DNA of 64,000 bases from Kribbella sp. ALI-6-A (GTDB lineage: Bacteria; Actinomycetota; Actinomycetes; Propionibacteriales; Kribbellaceae), in contig NZ_MTQN01000010.1 of assembly GCF_001984195.1 (NCBI RefSeq), positions 620,001 through 684,000 of the forward strand, read 5' to 3'. Under the pieces are notes generated by a model. The model searched no databases. It was given only the letters and a program-made list of their open reading frames with translations, and had not been told where the DNA came from. A program made the translations under genes and the position numbers. Shown piece after piece: positions 1 through 8,900 of this stretch (the first letter of the stretch is position 1; every line of letters begins with the position of its first letter).

Positions 1-482
1 ATCACCGGGATCTGCCGCTCGGACAGCATTCGGGCGAACGCGCACACTTCAGCCGTTTCGCCCGACGCCGACAACGCCAGCACCAGATCGCGCGGGGTCA
101 CCGCACCGGAGTCGCCGTGCAGCGCGTCGCCGGCGTGGATGAACGTGGCCGGGGTCCCGGTCGAGGCCAGCGTCGCGGCGATCTTGCGACCGACCAGCCC
201 GGACTTGCCGAGCCCGGTGACGACCAGATGCCCTTCGCAGGCAGCGACCGCGGTCAGTACGTCGAGGAACACTCCGTCCAGCCGGTCCGCCAAGGCGGAG
301 ACGGCGGCGGCCTCCGTCTCGATCGCGCTGCGCGCCGCGGCCAGCCCCCGGGTGACCAGGTCCCGGGGGAGTTCGGCGCTGTTCGCGCCGGCGGTCGCGA
401 CCTGGGCGACCCCCGGATCCTCGTCGGCGAGCTGCTGCCGCTCGGCGGTGGGGCGGTCCGCACGGTTCGGCACTACTGGCAT
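1..482 (-). CDS. KpsF/GutQ-type SIS sugar-phosphate isomerase, N-terminal part (cut by window start)
   Basis: Reading leftwards from the ATG at 482 the frame stays open to base 1, giving the first 160 residues. A phosphate-binding SIS core is visible: GKSGLVGRKIAATLAS at about residues 92-107, then HGDSGAVTPRD and ALSASGET, the pattern of D-arabinose-5-phosphate isomerase/GutQ proteins. Such enzymes interconvert phosphorylated ketoses and aldoses in the cytoplasm. The gene is divergent from a sugar ABC importer and shares its operator-bearing intergenic region, so it probably acts on the imported sugar after phosphorylation. The C-terminus, including any CBS domains, lies outside the window. 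The exact substrate cannot be told. Confidence 0.85.
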   Translation of the reverse strand, partial: MPVVPNRADRPTAERQQLADEDPGVAQVATAGANSAELPRDLVTRGLAAARSAIETEAAAVSALADRLDGVFLDVLTAVAACEGHLVVTGLGKSGLVGRKIAATLASTGTPATFIHAGDALHGDSGAVTPRDLVLALSASGETAEVCAFARMLSERQIPV

Positions 483-510
483 CCTCGACCCGCTTTCCGG
501 TCTCATGTCA

Positions 511-522
511 GAAATCGATTTC
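511..522. promoter_or_regulatory. Palindromic operator GAAATCGATTTC
   Basis: Perfect 12-bp palindrome with a central CG, the geometry of LacI-family operators, 29 bp upstream of the SIS isomerase start. A near-copy lies at 654-665. Its regulator is not in view and is probably just left of the window. Confidence 0.55.
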
Positions 523-653
523 CGAAGCGTAGGCAGCGGCCGGACGCAGTGTCAACGCCTGCAACCCGAGCAAAACAAGGCCTGTTGCCATGTCCGGTCA
601 AACTCGTGGCCGTTGTGGTCTTGACCGTTCCGACCACCACTCGTAGATTGCGA

Positions 654-665
654 GAAATCGATTGC
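654..665. promoter_or_regulatory. Second operator copy GAAATCGATTGC
   Basis: Eleven of 12 bases match the palindrome at 511-522. It lies 46 bp upstream of the ABC substrate-binding protein. Two copies in one divergent intergenic region (483-711) suggest common control of both transcription units, possibly with looping. Confidence 0.5.
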
Positions 666-711
666 CCATTTCCCGAAGATCGCCGCCGGTGCGCTACCCC
701 TGGAGCCCTCG

Positions 712-2076
712 ATGCCCGCAACCCCCTCCCTGTCAAGGCCGCTGAGCCGGCGTTCCGTGCTGCGCGGCGGTCTCGGCGCCCTGGCCGCGACCGCGATCGG
801 CGGCCCCCTGCTGACCGCATGCGGAGGTGACGGCGGCAGCGGAGGCGACGGCAAGGAGATGTCGTTCTGGAACTTCTACGGTCCCTCCGACGACGGCGGT
901 CCGCAGAGCAAGTGGTTCGTCGACGTGGCCGAGCAGTGGAACGCCAACAACGACGTCAAGGTCAAGCTGCGCTACATCCCCGGCAAGGACTACCTGAACG
1001 GGACCACCCTGCAGACCGCCTTCCAGTCCGGCGAGGGCCCGGACATCTTCCTGATCAGTCCCGGCGACTTCCTGCGCTACGCCAACGGCGGCGTGCTGCA
1101 GGACCTGTCCCCGGCGCTGCCGGACGAGGCGAAGGCCGACTACCTGCCCGGCCTGCTGGAGGCCCGGTCGGTCGACGGCAAGGTCTACGGCCTGCCGATG
1201 GAGATCGAGCCGCTGGCGATGTACTACAGCGAAGCCGCCTTCACCAAGGCCGGTCTGTCCGAGGCGGACCTGCCCAAGACCTGGGAGCAGACGCTCGCGG
1301 TGGCCGAGAAGCTGACCGGCAAGGACCGGTACGGCGTGATGTTCGAGACGCTGCCCGGCTACTACCAGAACTTCACCTGGTACCCGTTCCTGTGGCAGGG
1401 CGACGGTACGCCGATCAAGGACGGCAAGGTCGCCTTCGACTCGCCGGCCGCCGTACAGGCGCTGAAGTTCTGGAAGGACACCATCCAGAACAAGGTCGCC
1501 CCGCGCAAGGCGCTCGGAGACGGCGGCGGTGACGTCGTGTCCAACCTCGGCTCCGGCGCGGTCGCGCTGCAGCAGAGCGGGATCTGGGCGGTCGCCGACA
1601 TGCGGGCCAAGGCGCCGAAGTTCAAGTACGGCATCATCCCGCTGCCGACGCCGCCCGGCGGCAAGCCGGCCACCGACCTCGGTGGCTGGGCGTTCGTGGC
1701 CAACTCCAAGGGCAAGAACCCCGAGGCGGCGGCGAAGTTCATCACCTGGGCGCTCGGCTCGACCGATGCCGAGGGCATCGAACGGCAGCGGCAGTGGAAC
1801 ACCGTGGTCAAGACCAACGTGCCGCCGCGCAAGTCGGTCCAGCAGGCCGCCGACGCCAAGGGCGCGTTCGAGCAGGGTGTGCTGAAGCAGTTCGTCGACG
1901 AGATCGCGCCGACCGGCCGGCCCGAGCCGCGGTTCCCACCGGAGGTCTACCAGCCGATCGCCGACGCGATCCAGGCCTGCCAGCTGAACGGGTCCGACCC
2001 GGCCAAGGCGGCGGCTGACGCGGCCGAGCGGATCGACACGTTCCTGAAGACCTACCAGGGCGCGCCCATCAGCTGA
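712..2076 (+). CDS. Sugar ABC transporter substrate-binding lipoprotein
   Basis: Extracellular solute-binding protein (family 1) that delivers a sugar to the two permeases downstream. The first 35 residues form a lipoprotein signal with SRRSVLRGG (Tat-like twin arginine), a hydrophobic stretch and the lipobox LTAC. A Gly/Ser-rich linker and then a 454-residue MalE-like fold follow; the motif around residue 100 (GEGPDIFLISPGDF) is typical. A GGAG lies 6 bp before the ATG. The stop overlaps the next start (TGATG), so the three genes are coupled. No ATPase is encoded here; such systems usually share an MsiK-type ATPase encoded elsewhere. Confidence 0.93.
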   Translation: MPATPSLSRPLSRRSVLRGGLGALAATAIGGPLLTACGGDGGSGGDGKEMSFWNFYGPSDDGGPQSKWFVDVAEQWNANNDVKVKLRYIPGKDYLNGTTLQTAFQSGEGPDIFLISPGDFLRYANGGVLQDLSPALPDEAKADYLPGLLEARSVDGKVYGLPMEIEPLAMYYSEAAFTKAGLSEADLPKTWEQTLAVAEKLTGKDRYGVMFETLPGYYQNFTWYPFLWQGDGTPIKDGKVAFDSPAAVQALKFWKDTIQNKVAPRKALGDGGGDVVSNLGSGAVALQQSGIWAVADMRAKAPKFKYGIIPLPTPPGGKPATDLGGWAFVANSKGKNPEAAAKFITWALGSTDAEGIERQRQWNTVVKTNVPPRKSVQQAADAKGAFEQGVLKQFVDEIAPTGRPEPRFPPEVYQPIADAIQACQLNGSDPAKAAADAAERIDTFLKTYQGAPIS

Positions 2077-3032
2077 TGGCCACCACGACAGCGCCCCCGT
2101 CCAAGCCCCCGGTGCGTAGGCCACCGGCGGCCCCCAAGACCCCGATGACCCGCAAACGGCGCGAAGCGCTGGCGGCGTACGCGTTCCTGGCGCCGGACCT
2201 GCTCGGCCTGCTCGCCTTCGTCGCGGTGCCGATGGTGCTCGCGCTCGGCGTCGCGTTCTTCAAGGTCGACGGGTTCGGCAACTACCAGTACGTCGGCCTG
2301 GCCAACTACCGGCTGATGGGCGGCGACGACCAGCTCTGGGCGTCGCTGAAGGTCACCGCGATCTACGTGGTCAGCTTCGTGCCGATCGCGTTCGTGATCA
2401 GCTTCGGGCTGGCGATGCTGGTCCGCAACCACTTCCGCGGCATCGGCTGGGTCCGGTCGGCGTTCTTCCTGCCGCACGTGGTCAGCCTGGTCGTGGTCGG
2501 TCTGATCTGGCAGTTCCTGCTGGTCGACAAGCGCGGCGCGGTGTCGAAGCTGCTGGCGCCGTTCGGGCTGGGCGACGTGTCGTTCCTCGGTACGCCGTCG
2601 CTTGCCCTCGGCACCTACGTGGTGATCAGCGTCTGGTTCGTGATGGGCTACCAGATGCTCGTTCTGCTGGCCGGACTGAAGGACGTGCCGAAGGAGCTCG
2701 AGGACGCCGCGCAGATCGACGGTGCGTCGGCCTGGCAGCGGTTCCGGTTCGTGATCTGGCCGTTGATGCGGCCGACCAGCTTCTTCGTCGTGGTCAACTC
2801 GACCATCGGCGCGGTCACCGGTCTGCAGGCCTTCGACCTGGTCTTCGTGCTCACCAAGGGCGGCCCGGCCCGGGCCACCAGCACGGTCGTGCTCTACATC
2901 TACGAGCAGGCCTTCACCTTCAACAACCTCGGGTACGCCGCGGCGCTGACCACCGTGGTGGTGGCGATTCTCGTGCTCTGCACCGGCCTGATGTTCGCCT
3001 TCACGAAGGGAGGCCGTTTCGATGAGGACTAG
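2076..3032 (+). CDS. Sugar ABC transporter permease (MalF/UgpA type)
   Basis: 318-residue inner-membrane permease with about six transmembrane helices and a cytoplasmic, proline-rich N-terminus of about 35 residues. The EAA loop that contacts the ATPase is visible near residue 207 (ELEDAAQIDGASAWQRF). It starts on the ATG overlapping the stop of the binding protein and overlaps the next permease by 11 bp, so it belongs to a three-gene sugar importer. The substrate is unknown; the divergent SIS isomerase suggests an amino or keto sugar. Confidence 0.92.
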   Translation: MATTTAPPSKPPVRRPPAAPKTPMTRKRREALAAYAFLAPDLLGLLAFVAVPMVLALGVAFFKVDGFGNYQYVGLANYRLMGGDDQLWASLKVTAIYVVSFVPIAFVISFGLAMLVRNHFRGIGWVRSAFFLPHVVSLVVVGLIWQFLLVDKRGAVSKLLAPFGLGDVSFLGTPSLALGTYVVISVWFVMGYQMLVLLAGLKDVPKELEDAAQIDGASAWQRFRFVIWPLMRPTSFFVVVNSTIGAVTGLQAFDLVFVLTKGGPARATSTVVLYIYEQAFTFNNLGYAAALTTVVVAILVLCTGLMFAFTKGGRFDED

Positions 3033-3819
3033 GTTCTTCCCCGTTCTGGCGCATCTGCTGGCCCTGATCGCCGTCGCACCGCTGCTGTGGGTGCTGCTCA
3101 GCGTGCTCAAGCCGGCCGAGGACGTCTTCTCGTTCGGCTGGCCGTCGAGCTGGACGCTGGACAACCTGCAGTACGTGCTGCTGAAGTTCCCGCTGCCCAG
3201 GTTCCTGCTGAACTCGGCGATCGTCTCGGTCGCGGTGACCGTGATCGCGCTGTTCTTCCACTCGATGGCGGCCTACGCACTGGCCCGGCTGCGCTTCCCC
3301 GGCCGCGGCATCATCTTCTCCGGCATCATGTCGACGCTGCTGGTGTCGCTGCCGGTGATCCTGGTCCCGCTGTTCCTGGTCGCCAAGCAGCTCAACCTGC
3401 TCGACAGCTACGCCGGACTGATCGTGCCGAGCATCTTCCATGCCTTCGGCATCTTCCTGCTGCGCCAGTACTACCTGAACATCCCGCGCGAGCTGGAGGA
3501 GGCCGCCGACCTGGACGGCTGCGGGTACTGGCGCCGCTACTGGAGCGTCATCCTGCCGCTCAGCCGCCCGGTCCTGGCGTCGCTGTCGGTGCTGTTCTTC
3601 CTGGCCAACTGGAACGCGTTCCTCTGGCCGCTGACCATCACCCGCAACCCGGACCTCCGGGTGGTCCAGCTCGGCATCTCCGGCCTGCAGGGCCAGTACG
3701 CCTCGGCCTGGAACCTGATCCTCGCCGCCGCGGTGATCGCGGCGATCCCGACCGTCGTCGTGTTCGTCGCCGGCCAGAAACGCCTGGTCGACGCGATGAA
3801 GACGACCGGCCTGAAGTAG
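3022..3819 (+). CDS. Sugar ABC transporter permease (MalG type)
   Basis: 265-residue second permease of the importer, six predicted transmembrane helices. The EAA-loop motif is near residue 158 (ELEEAADLDGCGYWRRY). The start lies inside the 3' end of the first permease, which implies translational coupling. The product forms the transmembrane heterodimer with the 2076-3032 product. It is followed by a short gap and a convergent gene. Confidence 0.92.
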   Translation: MRTRFFPVLAHLLALIAVAPLLWVLLSVLKPAEDVFSFGWPSSWTLDNLQYVLLKFPLPRFLLNSAIVSVAVTVIALFFHSMAAYALARLRFPGRGIIFSGIMSTLLVSLPVILVPLFLVAKQLNLLDSYAGLIVPSIFHAFGIFLLRQYYLNIPRELEEAADLDGCGYWRRYWSVILPLSRPVLASLSVLFFLANWNAFLWPLTITRNPDLRVVQLGISGLQGQYASAWNLILAAAVIAAIPTVVVFVAGQKRLVDAMKTTGLK

Positions 3820-3853
3820 GAGATCCCGTCCTGAAATGTGGGGCACGTAGGTG

Positions 3854-4516
3854 TCACGGCCAGGGCGACAGCTCCGGGAGCTTTCCCGTCACGGGCCCTC
3901 GGGGCTGCCGGCCGGCCATCCAGGCGGCCAGGTCGGTGAGCTCGCCCTCGATCACCCGCTCGTCGCCTTCGCCGTGCTCCCAGCGGACGCCGGGCGCCTG
4001 CAGCACCAACCGCGTCCCCTCCGGAACGCGCGGGCGCAGGAAGTCGAGCAGGTGCAGGCAGAACTCCTGTGACCAGTCGCCGACCGTCGCGTGGTCGAGC
4101 CCCAGATCGGCCGTGTGGATCGTGATCTCGCGCCAGCCGGTGTAGACGGTGTCGGCGAGCGTGCCGTTGCGGTGGGTCACCGGGCGGCTCCAGTCGTCGA
4201 CCTTCTCCCACGCGGCCAGCAGACCCGCTGTCGCCCGCGCGACCTGTTGCTTCAGTTCCTCGGCCGATCGGGTGGAACCGGTCTCGATGCCTGCGTTCCG
4301 AGCCGGCATGCCGCCGTCGTAGAACTCGACCAGCCGGCCTTCGCGCGCCTCGTCGACCTGCCGCGTCATCGCGTCGCTGAAGTTCGTGAGGTGCGCGATC
4401 ACGTGCGCCCGCGACCAGCCCGGCAGGCCCGACGGTTCCCGGACCGTCGCCTCGTCGACTCCGGCCAGTACGTCGTTCAACCGCGCGACCGCGGCCGGCA
4501 CCTCGGGCTTCAGCAT
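3854..4516 (-). CDS. Maleylpyruvate isomerase family mycothiol-dependent enzyme
   Basis: Belongs to the DinB-like/MDMPI_N fold: PGWSRAHVIAHLTNFSDAM (about residues 32-50) carries the first metal-ligand histidine, and WREITIHTADL later supplies further His ligands. Members use mycothiol, the actinobacterial thiol, for isomerisation or conjugation in detoxification. The ATG at 4516 is preferred because a GGGAG lies 5 bp upstream; a GTG two codons earlier at 4522 would sit on that Shine-Dalgarno. It is divergent from a CGNR regulator that may control it. The substrate is not predictable. Confidence 0.85.
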   Translation of the reverse strand: MLKPEVPAAVARLNDVLAGVDEATVREPSGLPGWSRAHVIAHLTNFSDAMTRQVDEAREGRLVEFYDGGMPARNAGIETGSTRSAEELKQQVARATAGLLAAWEKVDDWSRPVTHRNGTLADTVYTGWREITIHTADLGLDHATVGDWSQEFCLHLLDFLRPRVPEGTRLVLQAPGVRWEHGEGDERVIEGELTDLAAWMAGRQPRGPVTGKLPELSPWP

Positions 4517-4524
4517 GGGCACTC

Positions 4525-4555
4525 CCTAACGGAAGATCTGTGATTTGTCGTTAGG
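4525..4555. promoter_or_regulatory. Inverted repeat CCTAACG-N17-CGTTAGG, candidate CGNR operator
   Basis: Perfect 7-bp arms at 4525-4531 and 4549-4555 in the divergent region between the mycothiol enzyme and the CGNR regulator. One arm overlaps the Shine-Dalgarno region of the enzyme gene. The half-site CGTTAG resembles the GTTAC repeats upstream of the second CGNR gene near 28.4 kb. Confidence 0.45.
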
Positions 4556-4610
4556 ACCCTAGAGGACGAGATCACATGGCAGCAACCAGAATTCCCATTA
4601 GACTCACCCC

Positions 4611-5198
4611 GTGCTCGCCCTCGAACTCGCCGCCACCGTCCGCCACGACGGCCACGGCGGTCTGCTCGACACGCTCGCCGACGACGCGGGCGTTCAGGCG
4701 TGGCTGGAGCGCACCGCACCGTCGGTCGCGGAGGTCCTCGGAGGGCCTGCCACCCCTTCACCCTCAGCCGCCGGGCCGGTGCTGATCGACTTGCGGGTGG
4801 TGGTGCGGAACCTGTTCGCCCGGGTTGTTCGGCCGGCGCCTCTGCCTCGGGCCGAGGTCGCCGCGCCGCTGGATCCCGACGCTGCGTTGCGGCGACTCAA
4901 TCGGACCGCCGACTACCTCGGCACGCCGCAGCTGAGCTGGCTGGACGACGCGACGACGCCGACGATCGCCTGGTCGCCTCGCGGCGCCGATCCGGTGCGC
5001 CTGCTGACCGGAGCGGTGGCGCGGTCGGCGATCGACTTCCTCACCGGACCCGACCTGGTCCGCCTGCGTGCCTGCCCGGCGGCGCGGTGCGTGCGGTACT
5101 TCCTGCAGGCCGATCCCCGCCAGACCTGGTGCTCCCCGACCTGCGGCAACCGCGAACGCGTCAACCGCCACTACCGGAAATCGAACCCACTAACCTGA
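4611..5198 (+). CDS. CGNR zinc-finger protein (ABATE domain), putative regulator
   Basis: 195 residues with an N-terminal ABATE-like stress-response domain and a C-terminal CGNR zinc finger: two Cys in CPAARCVRYF at about residue 155, then WCSPTCGNRERVNRHYRK. This small family is thought to bind DNA and is often encoded next to the gene it regulates, here the divergent mycothiol enzyme. The GTG start follows a TAGACT -10-like box by exactly 6 bases, with no Shine-Dalgarno, so a leaderless transcript is likely. Confidence 0.85.
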   Translation: MLALELAATVRHDGHGGLLDTLADDAGVQAWLERTAPSVAEVLGGPATPSPSAAGPVLIDLRVVVRNLFARVVRPAPLPRAEVAAPLDPDAALRRLNRTADYLGTPQLSWLDDATTPTIAWSPRGADPVRLLTGAVARSAIDFLTGPDLVRLRACPAARCVRYFLQADPRQTWCSPTCGNRERVNRHYRKSNPLT

Positions 5199-5202
5199 GC
5201 CG

Positions 5203-5901
5203 ATGAGTATCGCTCGGTTCAAAGACTTGTGTGTGGACGTGAACTCCGTCGGTCCGATGGCCGAGTTCTGGGGCAAGGTGCTGGGGTTGGCGGCTCCGGC
5301 GGATCACCCGGCCGACGAGCCGGTGCCGCTGCGCGGTGACTCACCGGCGAAGACGGTCTGGATCAACCCGGTGCCCGAGCCGCGCACGGTGAAGCAGCGG
5401 GTGCACCTGGACGTGCACACCGAGTCGATCGCTGCATTGGAGAAGCTCGGCGCGACGATGCAGTCGCCGATCACCGACGAGCAGAGCTGGGCGGTGATGG
5501 AGGACCCGGAGGGTGGCGAGCTCTGCGGGTTCCCGCGGGACAGCGTTCCGGCGTACCGGTTGATGGAGGTGGTGGTCGACTCCGCCGACCCGGAGGGGCA
5601 GGCCCGGTGGTGGCAGCGCGTCGTCGGCGGGGATCTCGGGCAGGAGGACGGCAAGCCGTACTGCTGGCTGGAGAACGTGCCGGGGCTGCCGTTCAAGTAC
5701 TGGGTGTTCATCTCGGTGCCGGAGCCGAAGACGGTGAAGAACCGGATCCACTGGGACGTCACCGCCGACGCCCTGCAGCCGGTGCTCGACGCGGGTGCGA
5801 CACTGCTGCGCGCCCAGGACGACGAGATCGGCTGGCATGTCTGCGCCGATCCGGAGGGCAACGAATTCTGCGTGTTCCTGCCGACGACCAAGGACAACTG
5901 A
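5203..5901 (+). CDS. VOC family protein with two glyoxalase-like domains
   Basis: 232 residues with two tandem vicinal-oxygen-chelate modules (about 1-115 and 120-230), each holding a DPEG-type turn (MEDPEGGELCGF, CADPEGNEFCVF). The family spans glyoxalases, dioxygenases and antibiotic-binding proteins, so the reaction is not predictable. The ATG follows TAACCT by 6 bases without a Shine-Dalgarno, which suggests a leaderless start. The stop overlaps the dapE start (TGATG), so the two are co-transcribed. Confidence 0.85.
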   Translation: MSIARFKDLCVDVNSVGPMAEFWGKVLGLAAPADHPADEPVPLRGDSPAKTVWINPVPEPRTVKQRVHLDVHTESIAALEKLGATMQSPITDEQSWAVMEDPEGGELCGFPRDSVPAYRLMEVVVDSADPEGQARWWQRVVGGDLGQEDGKPYCWLENVPGLPFKYWVFISVPEPKTVKNRIHWDVTADALQPVLDAGATLLRAQDDEIGWHVCADPEGNEFCVFLPTTKDN

Positions 5902-6962
5902 TGGCCGAGCTCGACCTCTCTCAGTCCGGACCCGATCTCACGGCCGCACTCGTCGACATCTCGTCGGTGAGTGGGACCGAGCAGGAGATCGCGGACGCGG
6001 TCGAGGCGGCGTTGTCGGCGTACGGGCATCTGAAGGTGTTCCGGCACGGCAACACCGTGGTCGCGCGGACCGATCTGGGCCGCGACGAGCGGATCGTGAT
6101 CGCCGGGCACCTGGACACCGTGCCGCTGAACGCGAACCTGCCGGCGCGGCGCGCGGACGGGCTGATCCACGGGCTCGGGGCGTGCGACATGAAGGGCGGG
6201 GTCGCGGTCGGACTCCGCCTGGCCGCGACGCTGGCCGAGCCGAACCGCGACGTCACCTACGTGTTCTACGACTGCGAGGAGATCGAAGCCGAGCGCAACG
6301 GTCTGTACAAGCTGTCGCAGTCGAATCCGGAACTGCTCGACGGCGTGTTCGCGGTCGTGATGGAGCCATCGAACGCCGTCGTCGAGGCCGGCTGCCAGGG
6401 CACGATGCGGATCGAGATCACCACCCACGGCGAACGCGCCCACTCGGCCCGCTCCTGGATGGGCAGCAACGCGATCCACGCCGCGGGCGACGTGCTCGCG
6501 CGACTGGCGGCGTACGAGCCGCGGCGGGTGCCGATCGACGGGCTGGAATACCGCGAAGGGCTCAGCGCGGTCGCGATCAGCGGCGGCGTCGCGGGCAACG
6601 TCGTGCCGGACCTGTGCACGGTGACCGTCAACTACCGCTTCGCGCCCAGCCGGTCCGAGGCCGAGGCGGAGGCGCACCTGCGCGAGGTCTTCGAGGGGTA
6701 CGACGTGGTGGTGACCGACTCCGCGCCGGGTGGCCTGCCGGGGCTGCAGCGGCCCGCGGCGGCGGCGTTCCTCGAGGTCGTCGGGGGAGAGCCGCAGCCG
6801 AAGTTCGGGTGGACCGATGTGGCGCGGTTCACGCTGCTCGGTGTCCCGGCGGTGAACTACGGACCGGGCGATCCGCTGCTCGCGCACAAACAGGAGGAGT
6901 ACGTGCCGGAGGCGGAGATCGAGCAGTGTGAACAGCGGCTGAGGACCTGGTTGACAGCCTGA
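5901..6962 (+). CDS. dapE: Succinyl-diaminopimelate desuccinylase
   Basis: M20-family metallohydrolase of 353 residues. It releases succinate from N-succinyl-LL-diaminopimelate in the lysine and peptidoglycan-precursor pathway. The dinuclear zinc site is visible: GHLDTVP (His about 70), CDMKGG (bridging Asp about 95), DCEEIEAE (Glu pair about 128) and the C-terminal LAHKQEEY histidine. The dimerisation domain starts near residue 170. It is coupled to the upstream VOC gene by a stop/start overlap. Confidence 0.93.
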   Translation: MAELDLSQSGPDLTAALVDISSVSGTEQEIADAVEAALSAYGHLKVFRHGNTVVARTDLGRDERIVIAGHLDTVPLNANLPARRADGLIHGLGACDMKGGVAVGLRLAATLAEPNRDVTYVFYDCEEIEAERNGLYKLSQSNPELLDGVFAVVMEPSNAVVEAGCQGTMRIEITTHGERAHSARSWMGSNAIHAAGDVLARLAAYEPRRVPIDGLEYREGLSAVAISGGVAGNVVPDLCTVTVNYRFAPSRSEAEAEAHLREVFEGYDVVVTDSAPGGLPGLQRPAAAAFLEVVGGEPQPKFGWTDVARFTLLGVPAVNYGPGDPLLAHKQEEYVPEAEIEQCEQRLRTWLTA

Positions 6963-7016
6963 GTCGGCGGCGCGGTGGCGCCCGCCGGTGTCCGTGGCCC
7001 GCACTAATCTGGAGCC

Positions 7017-7892
7017 ATGGCAGATTCGATCCATCCCGACCGTCCCCAGCAGCGGGCACAGTCCCAGCAGCGGGGACCGGTGGTGATGCGGCGCAACCAG
7101 GTGCAGCAGTCCACCTCCGAGCAGCGGCTGCTGGACAGCCGTGGCCCGTCGGACTGGGTGCACACCGACCCGTGGCGGGTGCTGCGGATCCAGTCGGAGT
7201 TCATCGAGGGCTTCGGCATGCTCGCCGAGCTCGGGTCGGCGATCTGCGTGTTCGGCTCGGCGCGGACCAGGCCGGACGACCCGATGTACGCCGCGGCGGA
7301 GGAGTTCGGCCGCAAGCTGGTCAACGCCGGCTACGCGGTGATCACCGGCGGCGGGCCGGGCGTGATGGAGGCGGCCAACAAGGGCGCCTCCGAGGCCGGC
7401 GGGGTGTCGGTCGGGCTCGGCATCGAGCTGCCCTTCGAGAACGGCCTGAACGAGTGGGTCGACATCGGGATGAACTTCCGGTACTTCTTCACCCGCAAGA
7501 CGATGTTCGTCAAGTACGCGCAGGGCTTCGTGGTGATGCCCGGCGGGTTCGGCACGCTGGACGAGCTGTTCGAGGCGCTCACGCTGGCCCAGACCCGCAA
7601 GGTGACGTCGTTCCCGGTGGTGCTGTTCGGTACGTCGTACTGGGGTGGGCTGGCGGACTGGCTGCGCGAGACCATGCTTGCCGACGGCAAGATCTCGGCG
7701 GCCGACCTGGACATGTTCACGATCACCGACGACGTCGACGAGGCGGTCAGCTACATCGTCAAGGCCGGTGAGATGGCCGACGCCGCCGCCGAGGAGGCCG
7801 CGGCCGCCGCCGCGCACGACGTGGCCCAGGCCGACAATCCCGAGGCGCGGGAGCGGCGCGAGCAGCACCGGCTGGGCTCGGACGGCAGCTGA
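7017..7892 (+). CDS. LOG/TIGR00730 family Rossmann-fold protein
   Basis: 291 residues with the lysine-decarboxylase-like/LOG fold. GSARTRPDDPMY and GGGPGVMEAANKGA mark the nucleotide-binding region, and PGGFGTLDE at about 176-184 is the catalytic signature. Characterised LOG enzymes cleave cytokinin or nucleoside monophosphates to base plus ribose phosphate; bacterial members often sit near dapE, as here. The extra N-terminal 45 and C-terminal 40 residues (alanine-rich, charged) are low complexity. TAATCT lies 6 bases before the ATG, which suggests a leaderless start. Confidence 0.88.
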   Translation: MADSIHPDRPQQRAQSQQRGPVVMRRNQVQQSTSEQRLLDSRGPSDWVHTDPWRVLRIQSEFIEGFGMLAELGSAICVFGSARTRPDDPMYAAAEEFGRKLVNAGYAVITGGGPGVMEAANKGASEAGGVSVGLGIELPFENGLNEWVDIGMNFRYFFTRKTMFVKYAQGFVVMPGGFGTLDELFEALTLAQTRKVTSFPVVLFGTSYWGGLADWLRETMLADGKISAADLDMFTITDDVDEAVSYIVKAGEMADAAAEEAAAAAAHDVAQADNPEARERREQHRLGSDGS

Positions 7893-8000
7893 CGGCCCGG
7901 CCGCTGGATCCGTGGGTCCGGCGGTGCCGAGTGCGGTCCGGGGGACGGAAATGCCCGCCGATTGTGCGCGGGTACACCCCGGCGTGGCACGATCGGTCCC

Positions 8001-8900
8001 GTGATGTGGTTCTTCGGGCTGGTTGTCGTCGTACTGATCGGGGCTGTCGCCGTGGTCGCCTCCGGGCGCTGGGGCGGGATGAGCACGGCGTACGACGACC
8101 GGCCGGACGTGTCCGTACCCGCTCGTCAGGCGCTGTCGTCCGACGACATCGCGACCACCCGGTTCGCGGTCGCGCTGCGCGGCTACCGGATGGACGAGGT
8201 CGACAACCTGCTGGAGCGCCTCGGCCGCGAGGTCGCCGAACGCGACCGCCGGATCGCCGACCTGGAACGCGCGGTCACCCCGATCCTGCACGGCCCCGAA
8301 GGCGCCGGCTTCACGTCGCGGACCGAGTACGACCTGTCCGACTTCGACGACACCGGCTACCAGAAGCCGATCCTCGTCGGCGGCGACTTCCCGGCCCCCG
8401 AACCCCAGCCGGAGCCCGGCCTGCCCGCGGGAGCAACCGCGGACCTGCAGCCCGAGCTGCTGCCGGAGCACCCGGCCACGTCGGCGCAGACCGAAGGTTC
8501 CCAGCCCGAGCCCGTCCTGCCGCCGGACCCGGTGCTCCCGCAGCCCGAGCCCGGACTGCCGCGCGAGCCCGAGCCCACGCTCCCGCCAGAACCCGAGCCG
8601 GAGCCGGTCCTCCCGCCTGACCCGGCCCTGCCGTCGCCTGACGAGTCCCCGAAGGACACGTCGGCGGACGAGTACCCGATCAGGCAGGTCGACGAGTACT
8701 CGGCGACCTTGGACCAGCTGGGGACGCAGCAGGCCGCCGTACCGGAGCAGACGCCGGACACCGAGCCGGCGGCTGCCGATCCCGAGACCACCCACCAAGG
8801 CAGCGCCGAAGCAACCGACGGCGAGCCAGACGAAGCAGGGACCGCTCCCCGCGGTCGGCACAGCGCGGCGCCCGACGTGGTTCGGCGCCAAGCTCGGTGA
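8001..8900 (+). CDS. Membrane-anchored DivIVA-domain protein with Pro/Glu-rich tail
   Basis: About 299 residues. An N-terminal transmembrane helix (WFFGLVVVVLIGAVAVVAS) is followed by a DivIVA-like segment at about residues 50-95 (RFAVALRGYRMDEVDNLLER, then a coiled coil). From about 130 to 270 the tail is a degenerate repeat built on PEPxLPPDP units. DivIVA-type proteins localise to curved or polar membrane and recruit growth machinery in actinobacteria. The start is GTG 8001 or ATG 8004, with no clear Shine-Dalgarno. The stop overlaps the tag start. Confidence 0.8.
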   Translation: MMWFFGLVVVVLIGAVAVVASGRWGGMSTAYDDRPDVSVPARQALSSDDIATTRFAVALRGYRMDEVDNLLERLGREVAERDRRIADLERAVTPILHGPEGAGFTSRTEYDLSDFDDTGYQKPILVGGDFPAPEPQPEPGLPAGATADLQPELLPEHPATSAQTEGSQPEPVLPPDPVLPQPEPGLPREPEPTLPPEPEPEPVLPPDPALPSPDESPKDTSADEYPIRQVDEYSATLDQLGTQQAAVPEQTPDTEPAAADPETTHQGSAEATDGEPDEAGTAPRGRHSAAPDVVRRQAR

